A DNA stretch of 64,000 nt from Rhizorhabdus wittichii RW1 (GCA_000016765.1 CP000699.1:744001-808000); one strand, 5' to 3'; positions 52,023-61,248 are shown, counted from the stretch's first letter. A program made the numbers and translations. The notes: generated from the sequence alone by a model not told the origin.

Positions 52023-53234
52023 ATGAACGCCACCAAAGCCGCCCCGCCCCGTGTCGAGACCGACGGCACCGTGTTCGGCATCATCGCCGCGATCAGCCTG
52101 TGCCATCTGCTCAACGACATGATGCAGTCGCTGCTGCCGTCGATCTATCCCAACCTGAAGGCGGAACTCGGCCTGTCGTTCAGCCAGGTCGGGCTGGTGA
52201 CGCTGGTCTATCAGATGACCGCCTCGATCCTGCAACCGCTGGTCGGGCTCTATGCCGACAAGCGGCCGACCCCGCTCGCCCTGCCCGGCGGCACGCTGTT
52301 CTCGCTGGCTGGGCTGATGCTGCTGTCGGTCGCGCACAGCTATGGGCTGCTGCTGGTCGGCGCGGCGCTGCTGGGGATGGGGTCGTCGGTGTTCCACCCC
52401 GAATCCTCGCGCGTGGCGCGGATGGCGGCGGGCCGCCGGCTCGGCCTGGCCCAGTCGATGTTCCAGGTCGGCGGCAATGCCGGGTCGGCGCTCGGCCCGC
52501 TCGCGGCGGCGATCGTGGTGCTGCGCTGGGGCCAGTCGAGCCTCGCCTTCTTCGCGATGCTGGCCCTGCTGTCCTGCGCGATCCTGTGGAACGTCAGCCA
52601 ATGGTATCGCCACCACGGCCTCGCCCGCCTGTCGCGCGGCCATGCCGGCCGGCAAGCGGCCCCGCCGCTGCCGCGCGGCAAGGCACTGACCGGCATCGCC
52701 ATCCTGCTCGCGCTGATCTTCTCGAAATATTTCTACCTGGCGAGCATCACCAGCTATTTCACCTTCTACCTGATCCAGCGCTTCGGCGTCAGCGTCGAGG
52801 TGGCGCAGCTCCATCTGTTCGTCTTCCTCGGCGCGGTGGCGGTGGGGACGATCGCCGGCGGCCCGCTCGGCGACCGCTTCGGGCGCAAATATGTGATCTG
52901 GTTCTCGATCCTCGGCGCGCTGCCCTTCACGCTGCTGCTGCCGCATGCCAGCCTGTTCTGGACCGGGCCGCTGACGGTGATCATCGGCCTGATCCTCGCC
53001 TCGGCCTTCCCCGCGATCGTCGTGTTCGCGCAGGAGCTGGTGCCGGGGAAGCCGGGGATGATCTCCGGCCTGTTCTTCGGCTTCTCCTTCGGCATGGCCG
53101 GGCTGGGCGCGGCGATACTGGGCGAGGTCGCCGACCTGGCGGGGATCGAGATGGTCTACGCCATCTGCGCCTTCCTGCCGGTGATCGGCCTGCTCGCCGT
53201 GTTTCTGCCCGATCCCGAACGCGACCGGGGCTGA
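52023..53234 (+). CDS. fsr: MFS efflux transporter, fosmidomycin resistance (Fsr) family
   Basis: A 403-residue 12-helix transporter. The Fsr-type signatures are clear: ISLCHLLNDMMQSLLPSIYPNLKAELGLSFSQVGLVTLVYQMTASILQPLVG (in parts) at the start, GMGSSVFHPESSRVARMAAGRRLGLAQSMFQVGGNAGSALGP, and a GGPLGDRFGRKYVIW motif in the second half. It would export fosmidomycin-like or other organic compounds by proton exchange. Divergent from an AraC regulator; convergent with the quinohemoprotein gene 20 bp downstream. Confidence 0.92.
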   Translation: MNATKAAPPRVETDGTVFGIIAAISLCHLLNDMMQSLLPSIYPNLKAELGLSFSQVGLVTLVYQMTASILQPLVGLYADKRPTPLALPGGTLFSLAGLMLLSVAHSYGLLLVGAALLGMGSSVFHPESSRVARMAAGRRLGLAQSMFQVGGNAGSALGPLAAAIVVLRWGQSSLAFFAMLALLSCAILWNVSQWYRHHGLARLSRGHAGRQAAPPLPRGKALTGIAILLALIFSKYFYLASITSYFTFYLIQRFGVSVEVAQLHLFVFLGAVAVGTIAGGPLGDRFGRKYVIWFSILGALPFTLLLPHASLFWTGPLTVIIGLILASAFPAIVVFAQELVPGKPGMISGLFFGFSFGMAGLGAAILGEVADLAGIEMVYAICAFLPVIGLLAVFLPDPERDRG

Positions 53235-53254
53235 ACCCCGGTCGCCCGCCACCC

Positions 53255-55324
53255 TCACGGCATCTTAGGATCGGCCTTCAAGTCGTTGGCACGCTTGATG
53301 ACATAGGCGCGGATCGCCTCGACCTCGTCGGGCTTCAGGTCCTTCGAGAAATTGGGCATGCCGAGCGGCTCGGCCGCCCCTTCGAGGACGAAGCCGCGGA
53401 AGGCCGCCGCGTCCGCGATCACCATCGAGCGGCGCAGGTCGGGAACCCCGCCATGGTTCACGACGGTGTCGCCATGGCACATCCAGCAGCGGACATGGTA
53501 GAGCACCCGTCCCTGCTCGATCACGGCGGCGGAGGCGGTCGAGGGCGGCGGGGCGAGCGGCGCCTCGGCCTCCTTCGCCGGCAGCGGCAGCGGCGCCTTG
53601 CCGCCGATGCGGAAGGTCACGACGCGATTGACCTTGGGCTTCACCGAGGCCTGGAGCGCCTCGCCCATGTTGAGCGGCAGGATGCCGCCCCAACCGACCG
53701 CGACCGAGACATATTGGACCCCGGCGACCGAATAGGTGATCGGCGGGGCGACGATCCCCGACCCCATCGGCATCGACCAGAGCTTCTTGCCGCTGGTCGC
53801 GTCATAGGCGGCGAAGTCGCCGGTGCCGTTGCCCTGGAAGACCAGGCCCGCCGCGGTCGACAGCACGCCGCCGTTCCACGGCAGAGGCATCGGCACCGAC
53901 CAGACCCGCTTGCGCGCCTTCGGGTCCCAGGCGACGAGCGCGCCGCCCATCATCCCGCGAATCTGCCGCCGGATCGCCGGGTCCTCGGGCATCGCGGTCT
54001 TGCCCGGGTCCTGCCCAGTGTTCCAGCCGCGCGGGTCGAAGCGGAAATCCTCCGTCTTGCCGGAGATATAGCCATAGGGAATCTCAGCGGTCGGCAGGTA
54101 GACGAGGCCGGTCTTCGGGTTGAAGCTCATCGGCTGCCAGCCATGTCCGCCAGCCGGCGACGGCATGCCGAGGAAGGGCTTACCGGTGCCGCTATAGCGC
54201 GCCTCGGGCACGATGTCGGGACGGCCGGTCTTGGGATCGAGGCCCTTCGCCCAGGTGACGGGGACATAGGGCGTGCCCGAGATGAAGGCGCCGTTGGTCC
54301 GGTCGAGCACGTAGAAGAAGCCGTTCTTGGGCGCCTGCATCAGCACCTTGCGCGGCTTGCCGTCGATCTCGAGGTCGGCGAGGATCATGTGCTGGGTGGC
54401 GGTATAATCCCATTCGTCGCCGGGCACCTCCTGGAAGTGCCAGACATATTCGCCGGTCGAGGGACGCACCGCCACGATCGACGACAGGAACAGGTTGTCG
54501 CCCTTGCCGGCGCTGCGCACGGCGCGATCCCAGGGGCCGCCATTGCCGACGCCGATGTAGAGCAGGTCGAGCTCGGGATCATAGGCCATCGAGTCCCAGG
54601 CGGTGCCGCCGCCGCCATATTTCCACCACTCCCCGTTCCAGCTCTTGGCGGCCATCGCCATGGCGTCGTTCTCGAAGCCCTTCTTCGGGTCGCCGGGGAT
54701 GGTGTAGAAGCGCCACGCCTGCTTGCCGGTCGCGACGTCATAGGCGGTGACGTAGCCGCGCACGCCATATTCGGCGCCGCCATTGCCGATCACCACCTTG
54801 TCCTTGACGATGCGCGGCGCGCCGGTGACCGTGTAGGACTTGGTCGTGTCGGTGGTCTGCACCGTCCACACCGGCTTGCCGGTCTTCGCGTCGAGCGCGA
54901 CCAGCCGGCCGTCGAGGACGCCGACGAACACCTTGCCGTCGGCATAGGCGACGCCGCGATTGACCACGTCGCAGCAGGCGCGCCGCGCGATCGCCCCGTC
55001 GAACTGCGGATCATATTCCCACAGCTTCTTGCCGCTCTGCGCGTCGAGCGCGATCACCTTGCTCCACGGGCCGGAGGCGTACATGACGCCGTCGACGACC
55101 AGCGGCGTCCCCTCCACCCCGCGCAGCGAGCGCGCGTCGAAATCGGCATACCAGGCGACGCCGAGCTGGCCGACATTGGCGGGCGTGATCTCTCCGAGGT
55201 CGCTGAACCGCTTCTCGCCCGCGTCCTGGCCATGCAGCGCCCAATCGACATTGGCCGCCTTCCGGGGCGCGCACGACGCCAGTGCGACCACCAGCATGGC
55301 CGCTGAAACCGCCTTGAATTTCAC
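53255..55324 (-). CDS. Quinohemoprotein alcohol dehydrogenase (PQQ and haem c), lipoprotein
   Basis: A 689-residue PQQ dehydrogenase with a fused cytochrome c domain. The GTG start at 55324 (AGGAG with 8-base spacing) yields VKFKAVSAAMLVVALASC, a lipoprotein signal with lipobox LASC, so it is probably anchored to a membrane. The propeller has the vicinal RRACCDVV cysteines, GGAEYG glutamate and catalytic Asp306 in EWDYTAT with Thr308 at the +2 position, i.e. the calcium type. The haem site CWMCH (Cys613, Cys616, His617) lies in the C-terminal domain. Not in the box-carrying regulon. An upstream in-frame ATG at 55363 has no usable ribosome site. Confidence 0.9.
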   Translation of the reverse strand: MKFKAVSAAMLVVALASCAPRKAANVDWALHGQDAGEKRFSDLGEITPANVGQLGVAWYADFDARSLRGVEGTPLVVDGVMYASGPWSKVIALDAQSGKKLWEYDPQFDGAIARRACCDVVNRGVAYADGKVFVGVLDGRLVALDAKTGKPVWTVQTTDTTKSYTVTGAPRIVKDKVVIGNGGAEYGVRGYVTAYDVATGKQAWRFYTIPGDPKKGFENDAMAMAAKSWNGEWWKYGGGGTAWDSMAYDPELDLLYIGVGNGGPWDRAVRSAGKGDNLFLSSIVAVRPSTGEYVWHFQEVPGDEWDYTATQHMILADLEIDGKPRKVLMQAPKNGFFYVLDRTNGAFISGTPYVPVTWAKGLDPKTGRPDIVPEARYSGTGKPFLGMPSPAGGHGWQPMSFNPKTGLVYLPTAEIPYGYISGKTEDFRFDPRGWNTGQDPGKTAMPEDPAIRRQIRGMMGGALVAWDPKARKRVWSVPMPLPWNGGVLSTAAGLVFQGNGTGDFAAYDATSGKKLWSMPMGSGIVAPPITYSVAGVQYVSVAVGWGGILPLNMGEALQASVKPKVNRVVTFRIGGKAPLPLPAKEAEAPLAPPPSTASAAVIEQGRVLYHVRCWMCHGDTVVNHGGVPDLRRSMVIADAAAFRGFVLEGAAEPLGMPNFSKDLKPDEVEAIRAYVIKRANDLKADPKMP

Positions 55325-55354
55325 GCTTCTCGCTCCTGATAGCCTGGACCGGAC

Positions 55355-55372
55355 AAGGGACATCCCTCCCTT
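55355..55372. promoter_or_regulatory. Inverted repeat in quinohemoprotein promoter
   Basis: AAGGGA and TCCCTT, 6 perfect pairs, 6-base centre, 31 bp upstream of the GTG start. Could be an operator or leader hairpin; no copy seen elsewhere. Confidence 0.3.
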
Positions 55373-55412
55373 ATCGGTCGCGAGGCGGATGCCGACTAGG
55401 TCATGGACGCCG

Positions 55413-56489
55413 TCATTGTACGCGTTGCGCAACCTTGGGCCCGGTCATCGCGCGCAGCGCCGTCGCCCGCGCGCGGCCGAGCGTCGCCGACGGCGGCTCG
55501 CCATAGATCTCGCGGTACATGTTGGCGAAGCGGCCGCCATGGCCGATCCAGTACTGGTTGGCGAGCGCGGTCACCGAAATCTCGCCGTCGCTGGCGATGA
55601 TGTCGGCGCGCGCGCTTTCCAGCCGGCGCAGCCGCAGCCAGCGCATCGGGCTATGGCCCATGAAGCGCTCGAAGCCGTGATAGAGCGTCCGCGCCGGGAC
55701 GCCCGCCGCCTCGACGATGTCGCTGAGCTGGATGTCGTCCTTCAGATGCCGGGCGATGAACTGCTCGGCGCGGCGGACGAAGACCGGCAGCACCGCCGCC
55801 TGCCGCACCGGCATCTCGCGGTCGAACAGGGCCGCGCGTATCATCGCCAGGAAGCTGTTCTCGTTCGCGGCGACGACGTCCTGCATGCCGAAGATCGGCG
55901 ATCCGCGATGCAGCTCGGTACAGAGATATTCGATGAACCCCATCAGGCTGGCGGCCCCGCCATTGGGGGCGTCCGCCGCGCGCTCGACGACGTTGTGGAC
56001 CGCCTCATAGGGACGGCCGCTGCCGATCAGCCGGCTGCACGGGATGCCGATCGCGAGATGGGTATGGTCCTGCCCCATCTGGAAATTGTAGCGGACGCTG
56101 GGCGACAGCAGTACGCTGTCGCCGCTGCGGAACGCCCAGCTCTGCTGGTTGAACTCGACCACCGCCTCGCCGGTCAGCGCGACGACGAAGACGAAATGCG
56201 TCCGCTGCAACTGCGTGATCAGCACGTCGACGTCGGCGCCATAGGCGATCTGGTTCAGGCTGATGTCGCCGAGCGAGGCCGAGCAATGGTTGAAGTCGAG
56301 ATGCTTGTCGTTGCTGCGGACGACGACCTCATGCGGGAAGAAGACGCGGGTGACGCTGTCCAGCGCGTCGGCCGGGCGCAGGCTGGCGAAACTGTGCCGA
56401 TGGACGCTCTCCAGGGCCGGCGCGGCGGCGTTCGCGAGGAAGCGCTGATCGACAGCCATCTCCTGCAAGACCGGTCCAAATCCAGACAT
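55413..56489 (-). CDS. AraC family transcriptional regulator
   Basis: A 358-residue regulator with an AraC-binding-domain-like N-terminal half (about 40-215: LDFNHCSASLGDISLNQIAYGADVDV, GEAVVEFNQQSWAFRSGDSVLLSP in parts) and a C-terminal HTH (about 240-345: VRRAEQFIARHLKDDIQLSDIVEAAGVPARTLYHGFERFMGHSPMRWLR in parts). Start 56489 is preceded by GGGAGC. It lies 88 bp upstream of the quinohemoprotein gene on the same strand and is a candidate regulator of it or of the LLM/NTF2 genes behind it. Confidence 0.87.
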   Translation of the reverse strand: MSGFGPVLQEMAVDQRFLANAAAPALESVHRHSFASLRPADALDSVTRVFFPHEVVVRSNDKHLDFNHCSASLGDISLNQIAYGADVDVLITQLQRTHFVFVVALTGEAVVEFNQQSWAFRSGDSVLLSPSVRYNFQMGQDHTHLAIGIPCSRLIGSGRPYEAVHNVVERAADAPNGGAASLMGFIEYLCTELHRGSPIFGMQDVVAANENSFLAMIRAALFDREMPVRQAAVLPVFVRRAEQFIARHLKDDIQLSDIVEAAGVPARTLYHGFERFMGHSPMRWLRLRRLESARADIIASDGEISVTALANQYWIGHGGRFANMYREIYGEPPSATLGRARATALRAMTGPKVAQRVQ

Positions 56490-56614
56490 GGCGTGCTCCC
56501 ATCGCGCCGGGCGCCCCCGTCGGGGCCCGCAAGGCGCCTTCCGCGTCCTCCGTCCTTCGAAGATCATCCCAATCGTCATGCGAGTCTAGCCCGAACGCGC
56601 AATGAAGGTCGTAA

Positions 56615-57058
56615 TTACGAGGCCGATTCGGCGGTGGGCAGCGCGGCGAGGCCGAGCGGCAGCACCCCGAACGCCTTGATCATCGCCACATAGTCCCAGC
56701 AGTCGATATTGTGGGCGATGCGGCCGTCGCGGAAGACGTAGGAGGACAGGCCGTGGAACTCGATCGGGTGGCCGGTCCGGTCGACGCCCTCGAACGGGCC
56801 GTTCCAATGGGCGCTGATCGTCCAATGGCTCGATCCGCGTTCGGGCGTCACCAGCCGCACCGGGAAGCGCAGGGTGAAGTCGGGCATCGTCGCGAACACG
56901 CCCTCGGCGAACTCGCGCACCCCGGCATGGCCCTCGTGGCGGGCGCCCAGCGCCAGGTCCTCATAGATGCAGTCGGGCGTGAACAGCGACACCAGCCGGT
57001 CGATGTCCTTGTCGCTCCAGGCCTGTTCCAGGTCGTCGAAAATGGCTTCGGTCAGCAT
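56615..57058 (-). CDS. NTF2-like / SnoaL-like protein
   Basis: A 147-residue alpha+beta barrel protein of the nuclear-transport-factor-2-like family: AIFDDLEQAWSDKDIDRLVSLFTPDCIYED, GHAGVREFAEGVFATMPDF, WTISAHWNGPFEG, GLSSYVFRDGRIAHNIDCWD. The conserved Asp and His positions of SnoaL-like enzymes appear to be present, but many members are only ligand binders. It starts 20 bp after the LLM oxidoreductase stop, so they share an operon and perhaps a pathway. Confidence 0.85.
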   Translation of the reverse strand: MLTEAIFDDLEQAWSDKDIDRLVSLFTPDCIYEDLALGARHEGHAGVREFAEGVFATMPDFTLRFPVRLVTPERGSSHWTISAHWNGPFEGVDRTGHPIEFHGLSSYVFRDGRIAHNIDCWDYVAMIKAFGVLPLGLAALPTAESAS

Positions 57059-57078
57059 GGCTCTCTCCCGGATGCTCG

Positions 57079-58089
57079 TCAGCGGTCCCGCAGCTTGCGG
57101 AAATGCGGCAGGATCTTCTCGCCGATCAGGCGCAGCGACCCGGCCGGATCGGGGCCGAGCGGCGGCCCGAAGGCGATATGGTCGGCCCCGCCCGCGATCA
57201 TCGCCTCGATCTGGCCGATCACGTCGCCGGGCGTTCCGGTCAGGCTGAACGCCTTGACCGCCTTGTCGGTGACGAGCGCCTTGGCCTTCTCGACCTCGCC
57301 CGCGGTGAAGGCGTTGTAGGAGGCGTCGATCTCCTCCTGGGTGATCCCCGCCGCGAAGGTCATCGGCGCGAGGAAGGGCTGGAGCAGCGCCAGCATGCCG
57401 CGGATATTGTCCTCGGCCGCCGCGCGGTCCTCGTCGATCGAGGCGAGCGGGCCGGCGATGATCTCGATATTGCCGGTGTCGCGCCCGGCCGCCTCGGCCC
57501 CGGCGATGAACTGGCGGCGCAGCTCGGCGATGTGATCGGGGCTGGCGGTGCAGTCGATCTTGATGCCGGGCGCGATCGAGCCCGCCATCTTCGCCATCTG
57601 CGGGCCCCAGGTGCCGATGAACAGCGGGATCGTCCGGGCGACGTCGAACTGGAAATAGAGATCGGCGGTGGCCTTGAAGAACTCGCCGTCGAACGGTTCC
57701 CGGCCGCCCTGGAGCATCCGGCTCATCAGCAGCCAGGCCTCCTTGAGCATCTTCACCGGCTTGACCGGGTTGGTGATGCCGAGCAGCGGGTTGAAGCCCC
57801 CCCGCCCCACGCCGCACACCATCCGCCCGCCGCTCAGCTCGTCGAGCGCGGCGAGGTTGGCGGCGTGGTAGACCGGGTTGGCGACCTGCGGGGTCACGAT
57901 GAACGGGCCGAGCTGGAGGCGGCTGGTGTTCATCGCGATCATCGTCAGGATCGGCCATGCCGGACGGAAGACGAGGTCGTCGGCGATGTGCATCTGGTCG
58001 AAGCCATAGGCCTCCACCTGCTGCGCGAGCGGAACATAGTCCTTCATCGGCAGCGCCCCGGTGACCATGATGCTGAAACGTGTCGGCAT
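57079..58089 (-). CDS. LLM class F420-dependent oxidoreductase
   Basis: A 336-residue luciferase-like TIM barrel: MPTRFSIMVTGALPMKDYVPLAQQVEAYGFDQMHIADDL (in parts) opening, QLGPFIVTPQVANPVYHAANLAALDELSGGRMVCGVGRG, and FIGTWGPQMAKMAGSIAPGIKID in the middle. The GVGRGGF and GTWGP segments are frequent in F420-using LLM members. ATG at 58089 has AGG six bases before it; another ATG at 58095 does not. It is 41 bp downstream of the third paralogous TonB receptor and precedes the NTF2-like gene. Confidence 0.87.
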   Translation of the reverse strand: MPTRFSIMVTGALPMKDYVPLAQQVEAYGFDQMHIADDLVFRPAWPILTMIAMNTSRLQLGPFIVTPQVANPVYHAANLAALDELSGGRMVCGVGRGGFNPLLGITNPVKPVKMLKEAWLLMSRMLQGGREPFDGEFFKATADLYFQFDVARTIPLFIGTWGPQMAKMAGSIAPGIKIDCTASPDHIAELRRQFIAGAEAAGRDTGNIEIIAGPLASIDEDRAAAEDNIRGMLALLQPFLAPMTFAAGITQEEIDASYNAFTAGEVEKAKALVTDKAVKAFSLTGTPGDVIGQIEAMIAGGADHIAFGPPLGPDPAGSLRLIGEKILPHFRKLRDR

Positions 58090-58130
58090 GACCATCCTGT
58101 GTCTGATGTTGAAGCTGCGACCGATGCCCG

Positions 58131-60503
58131 TCAGAGGCGATATTTGGCGCGGACGAACCATTCGCGCGGCCGCGAGACGGTCGCCTGGGTATAGCCGATG
58201 CCGGTGTTGGAGACGCCGCTGACGATATAGGTCTTGTCGGTGATGTTGGTGGCGCCGGCCGACAGCTCGATATGGTCGCCCGGCAGCTTGTAGGTCAGGC
58301 TGGCGTTGAGCAGTCCGAAGCCCTTCTGGAACAGCGTCGGATCGTTGCTGAACTCCTTGAACTGGCTGCTGCGGTACGCATAGTCGACGCGGACCAGCGC
58401 GGTGCCCTTGTCGTCGCTGTCGAACAGCGTCGCGGTGCCGCCGATGTTCGCCGTCCATTTGGGCGTGTTCGGCACCCGGAAGCTGCCCGCCGTCGGATAG
58501 TTGGCCAGCGCCTGGGCCGAGAAGCCCTTATAGTCGGCATCGGTATAGCCGAGGCTGCCGTCGAGCCGCAGCCAGTCGGCGAGCCGGGCCGACGCCTCGA
58601 CCTCGACGCCCTTGATCTTCGCCGAGGCGGCGTTGGCGAGCACCGGCACGAAATTGCCGATCGGGCCGGGGCCGTCCGGGTCGATGTTGTAGGTGACCTG
58701 GATGTCCTTGTAGTCGGTGTAGAAGGCCGCGACGTTGAAGCGCAGGCGGCGATCGAACAGCTCGGTCTTCAGGCCGACCTCGTAGGAGGTCGCCTTTTCC
58801 GGGCCGGCATAGGAGACGATGTCGTTCGGGTCGGTGCCCGGCGCCGGGATGACGGGCGGGAAGTAGCGCATCGTGAAGCCGCCGCCCTTGAAGCCCTTCG
58901 AGAAGCTCGCATAGGCCATGACGTCGCGGTTGAACTTGTAGTTGGCCGAGACCATCGGCGTCGTCGACTTCGACCCGCGCGAATACCAGCCGGCCGGGAA
59001 GAGCGGCGTGCCGGCCGGGCCGACCGCGCCGGCGAACAGGTTGACGAAGCCCGGCACGTCGGTCTGCGCGGCATAGCCCTGGAGCACCTGCACGCCCGGA
59101 TTGAAGCGCCGCGTCTCGTCCGAATAGCGCAGGCCGCCGGTGATCGAGAACTGGTCGGTCAGGTCATAGGTGACCTGGCCGAAGCCCGCATAGCTGTCGT
59201 TGCGGATCTTGCCGCCCGACAGGAACTGGACGAGCGTGAGCTGCACCGGGAAGAGCTGGGTGCCGCTCTCGTGCAGGTAATAGAGGCCGAGCACATAGTG
59301 CAGCTTGTCGTCGGCGAGATCGCCGAGGAGCTGGAACTCCTGGCTGAACTGCTCGGTCTTGATGTGCTGCTCGATGAAGTTGAGATAGTGCGGCGAGCCG
59401 GTGATGTCCTGCGCGATGTCGACCTTCACCTTGCGCCAGGCGGTGATCGACTTGAGCGTCGCGCCGCCGAGCTTCCATTCGAGGTTCAGCCCCGCGCCAT
59501 AGACGTCGGTGTCGGCATAGTTGGGGCCGCTGTTGGTGGTCTCCAGCGACTTGAGCGGGCGGACCCACTGGCTGTTGTAGCAATAGGGGTTGGCGAACCG
59601 GCTGGCGCCGGCCCCCGGCAGGCAGACGCCGCCGGGCACGCCGGCATTATAGGCGCCCGAGAAGGCCGCGCCTTCGTCGGCCTTGACCAGTATCTGGCCC
59701 GGCGACTGCTCGCGGATGCGGGTGCCGTCGAAGGTCAGCGTCGCGGTGAGGCTGGAGGTCAGGTCGGCCTCGATCGCGAGGCGGCCGCTCAGCCGGTCGA
59801 CATTGCCCTGCCGGTCGCCGGTGTCCTGGCCGGTCTCGGTGACGCGCTTCACGAAGCCGTGGCGGCTCTGATAGGCGCCCGACAGGCGCGCGCGGACGGT
59901 GTCGCTGAGCGGGCCCGAGATCGCGCCCTTGGCGTCGAAGCGGCTGTAGCTGCCGCTGGTCAGCTCGCCATAGCCTTCGAGCGTGTCGGTCGGCCGCTTC
60001 GAGATGAGCTGGATCGCGCCGCCGATCGTGTTCTTGCCGAACAGCGTCCCCTGCGGGCCGCGCAGCACCTCCAGCCGATCGATGTCGACCGCGTCGAGCA
60101 GCGAGCCCATCGACTTGCCGATATAGACGCCGTCCAGATAGACGCCGACCGCCGGCTCGACGGTCAGCACATAGTCGGTCTGGCCGATGCCGCGGATCGA
60201 GATCTGGCTCGACGCGCCGCCGCCGGACTCGCTCGCCGCGCTGTCGAACTGCACGTTCGGCACGAAGCTGGTGATGTCGGACGAGCTCTGGACGTTGCGC
60301 TCCTCGAGCGCGGCGCTGCTGAACGCGGAGACCGAGAGCGGCGCCGACTGGATATTCTCCGCGCGCCGGCGGGCGGTGACGGTGATCTCCTCGAGGCCGC
60401 TGGCGACGACGGGCCCCGCCGCGTCCTGCGCATGGCCGGCACCCGGCGCGAACACGGCCAGCGTGGCGGCCGAAGCCGACAATATCCCAATTCCCCTTTT
60501 CAT
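58131..60503 (-). CDS. TonB-dependent receptor (paralogue 3 of 3)
   Basis: A 790-residue outer-membrane receptor: signal peptide about 1-26 (GAGHAQ), EITVTARRRAENIQSAPLSV TonB-box region, LEVLRGPQGTLFGKNTIGGAIQ plug motif, barrel ending REWFVRAKYRL. Strongly similar over its length to the receptors at 29858-32236 and 34817-37189. Start 60503 is chosen because AGGGG stands seven bases before it and the length then equals its paralogues. It is followed by LLM and NTF2-like genes, echoing the receptor/LLM pairing in the 27-32 kb region. Confidence 0.92.
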   Translation of the reverse strand: MKRGIGILSASAATLAVFAPGAGHAQDAAGPVVASGLEEITVTARRRAENIQSAPLSVSAFSSAALEERNVQSSSDITSFVPNVQFDSAASESGGGASSQISIRGIGQTDYVLTVEPAVGVYLDGVYIGKSMGSLLDAVDIDRLEVLRGPQGTLFGKNTIGGAIQLISKRPTDTLEGYGELTSGSYSRFDAKGAISGPLSDTVRARLSGAYQSRHGFVKRVTETGQDTGDRQGNVDRLSGRLAIEADLTSSLTATLTFDGTRIREQSPGQILVKADEGAAFSGAYNAGVPGGVCLPGAGASRFANPYCYNSQWVRPLKSLETTNSGPNYADTDVYGAGLNLEWKLGGATLKSITAWRKVKVDIAQDITGSPHYLNFIEQHIKTEQFSQEFQLLGDLADDKLHYVLGLYYLHESGTQLFPVQLTLVQFLSGGKIRNDSYAGFGQVTYDLTDQFSITGGLRYSDETRRFNPGVQVLQGYAAQTDVPGFVNLFAGAVGPAGTPLFPAGWYSRGSKSTTPMVSANYKFNRDVMAYASFSKGFKGGGFTMRYFPPVIPAPGTDPNDIVSYAGPEKATSYEVGLKTELFDRRLRFNVAAFYTDYKDIQVTYNIDPDGPGPIGNFVPVLANAASAKIKGVEVEASARLADWLRLDGSLGYTDADYKGFSAQALANYPTAGSFRVPNTPKWTANIGGTATLFDSDDKGTALVRVDYAYRSSQFKEFSNDPTLFQKGFGLLNASLTYKLPGDHIELSAGATNITDKTYIVSGVSNTGIGYTQATVSRPREWFVRAKYRL

Positions 60504-60630
60504 CGTCATACCCCTGACATCTGGATTTCTTATGGGGCCGATGGTGCCGGGGTCTTGTCGATGCACCAAGACGCCCCCTGCAAGGCAGAGCCGCTTTTCG
60601 CCACCGAATGCGTGGGCGGCGCAACATACC

Positions 60631-60727
60631 CTTCGTCATGCTGAACTTGATTCAGCATCCAGAACCGCAACGCTCCCGCTCTATCTCAACGAAGCGGCAA
60701 TGGATCCTGACTTTCGTCAGGATGACG
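60631..60727. repeat. REP/BIME-like intergenic repeat with two hairpins
   Basis: Two hairpins: ATGCTGAA/TTCAGCAT around CTTGA (60638-60658) and ATCCTGA/TCAGGAT around CTTTCG (60704-60723). The outer ends (CGTCATGCTGAA and TCAGGATGACG) are inverted relatives of each other. This type of sequence is scattered between genes in many sphingomonad genomes. Here it lies in the 249-bp gap between the TonB receptor and the AsnC regulator. Confidence 0.7.
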
Positions 60728-60752
60728 ATCCTGTCGAGGGGGTGTCGTCCTT

Positions 60753-61241
60753 CTAAGGAATGACGATCGCCGTGTCGGCCTTGACCCGGTCGAGCGCGAC
60801 CAGGGTGCGGAAGCGCTCGACGCAGTCGTTCTCGGAGAAGAGGCGGCGGGTCAGCGCGTCATAGGCGCGCATGTCCGGGGTGACGATGATCAGCACGAAG
60901 CTGGTGCCGCCCGTCGTATAATAGCATTGCTGGACCTCGGGCGCGGCGCGGAACAGCGCCTTGGCCTCGTCGACGGTCGCCGCCTGCTCGTCGCGGAGGT
61001 GGACCTCGACGATCGCGGTGATCGCCAGCCGGACCGCGTCGGGATCGACGATCGCGACGTTGCGGGTGATGACCCCGGCCGCCTCCATCGCCGCGATCCG
61101 CCGCTGCACCGCGGCGGTCGAGAGGTTGACCGCCTCGGCGATCGTCCGCTGCGGCAGCTTGTTGTCGCGCTGGACGATGCGGAGGATCGCCAGGTCGAAG
61201 GCGTCGAGCAGGCGCGCTGGCGAAGATGATCTGCCGGCCAT
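60753..61241 (-). CDS. Lrp/AsnC family transcriptional regulator
   Basis: A 162-residue Lrp-type regulator: HTH about 10-65 (LDAFDLAILRIVQRDNKLPQRTIAEAVNLSTAAVQRRIAAMEAAGVI in parts), RAM domain about 75-155 (VEVHLRDE, PEVQQCYYTTGGTSFVLIIVTPD). It is divergent from the EamA exporter gene with 81 bp between, and that gap contains nested palindromes that would suit an Lrp-family site. It likely governs amino-acid or metabolite export by the neighbour. Confidence 0.9.
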   Translation of the reverse strand: MAGRSSSPARLLDAFDLAILRIVQRDNKLPQRTIAEAVNLSTAAVQRRIAAMEAAGVITRNVAIVDPDAVRLAITAIVEVHLRDEQAATVDEAKALFRAAPEVQQCYYTTGGTSFVLIIVTPDMRAYDALTRRLFSENDCVERFRTLVALDRVKADTAIVIP

Positions 61242-61248
61242 GGGCGAG

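Noticed and set aside
51962-55306. A 1,114-codon plus-strand open frame across the Fsr pump and quinohemoprotein gene
   Set aside because: Out of frame with the pump and antisense to the dehydrogenase; no domain content.
53255-56489. Extending the quinoprotein box regulon to the second quinoprotein
   Set aside because: No box-like sequence was found in its promoter region or before the AraC gene; the inverted repeat at 55355 is a different sequence.
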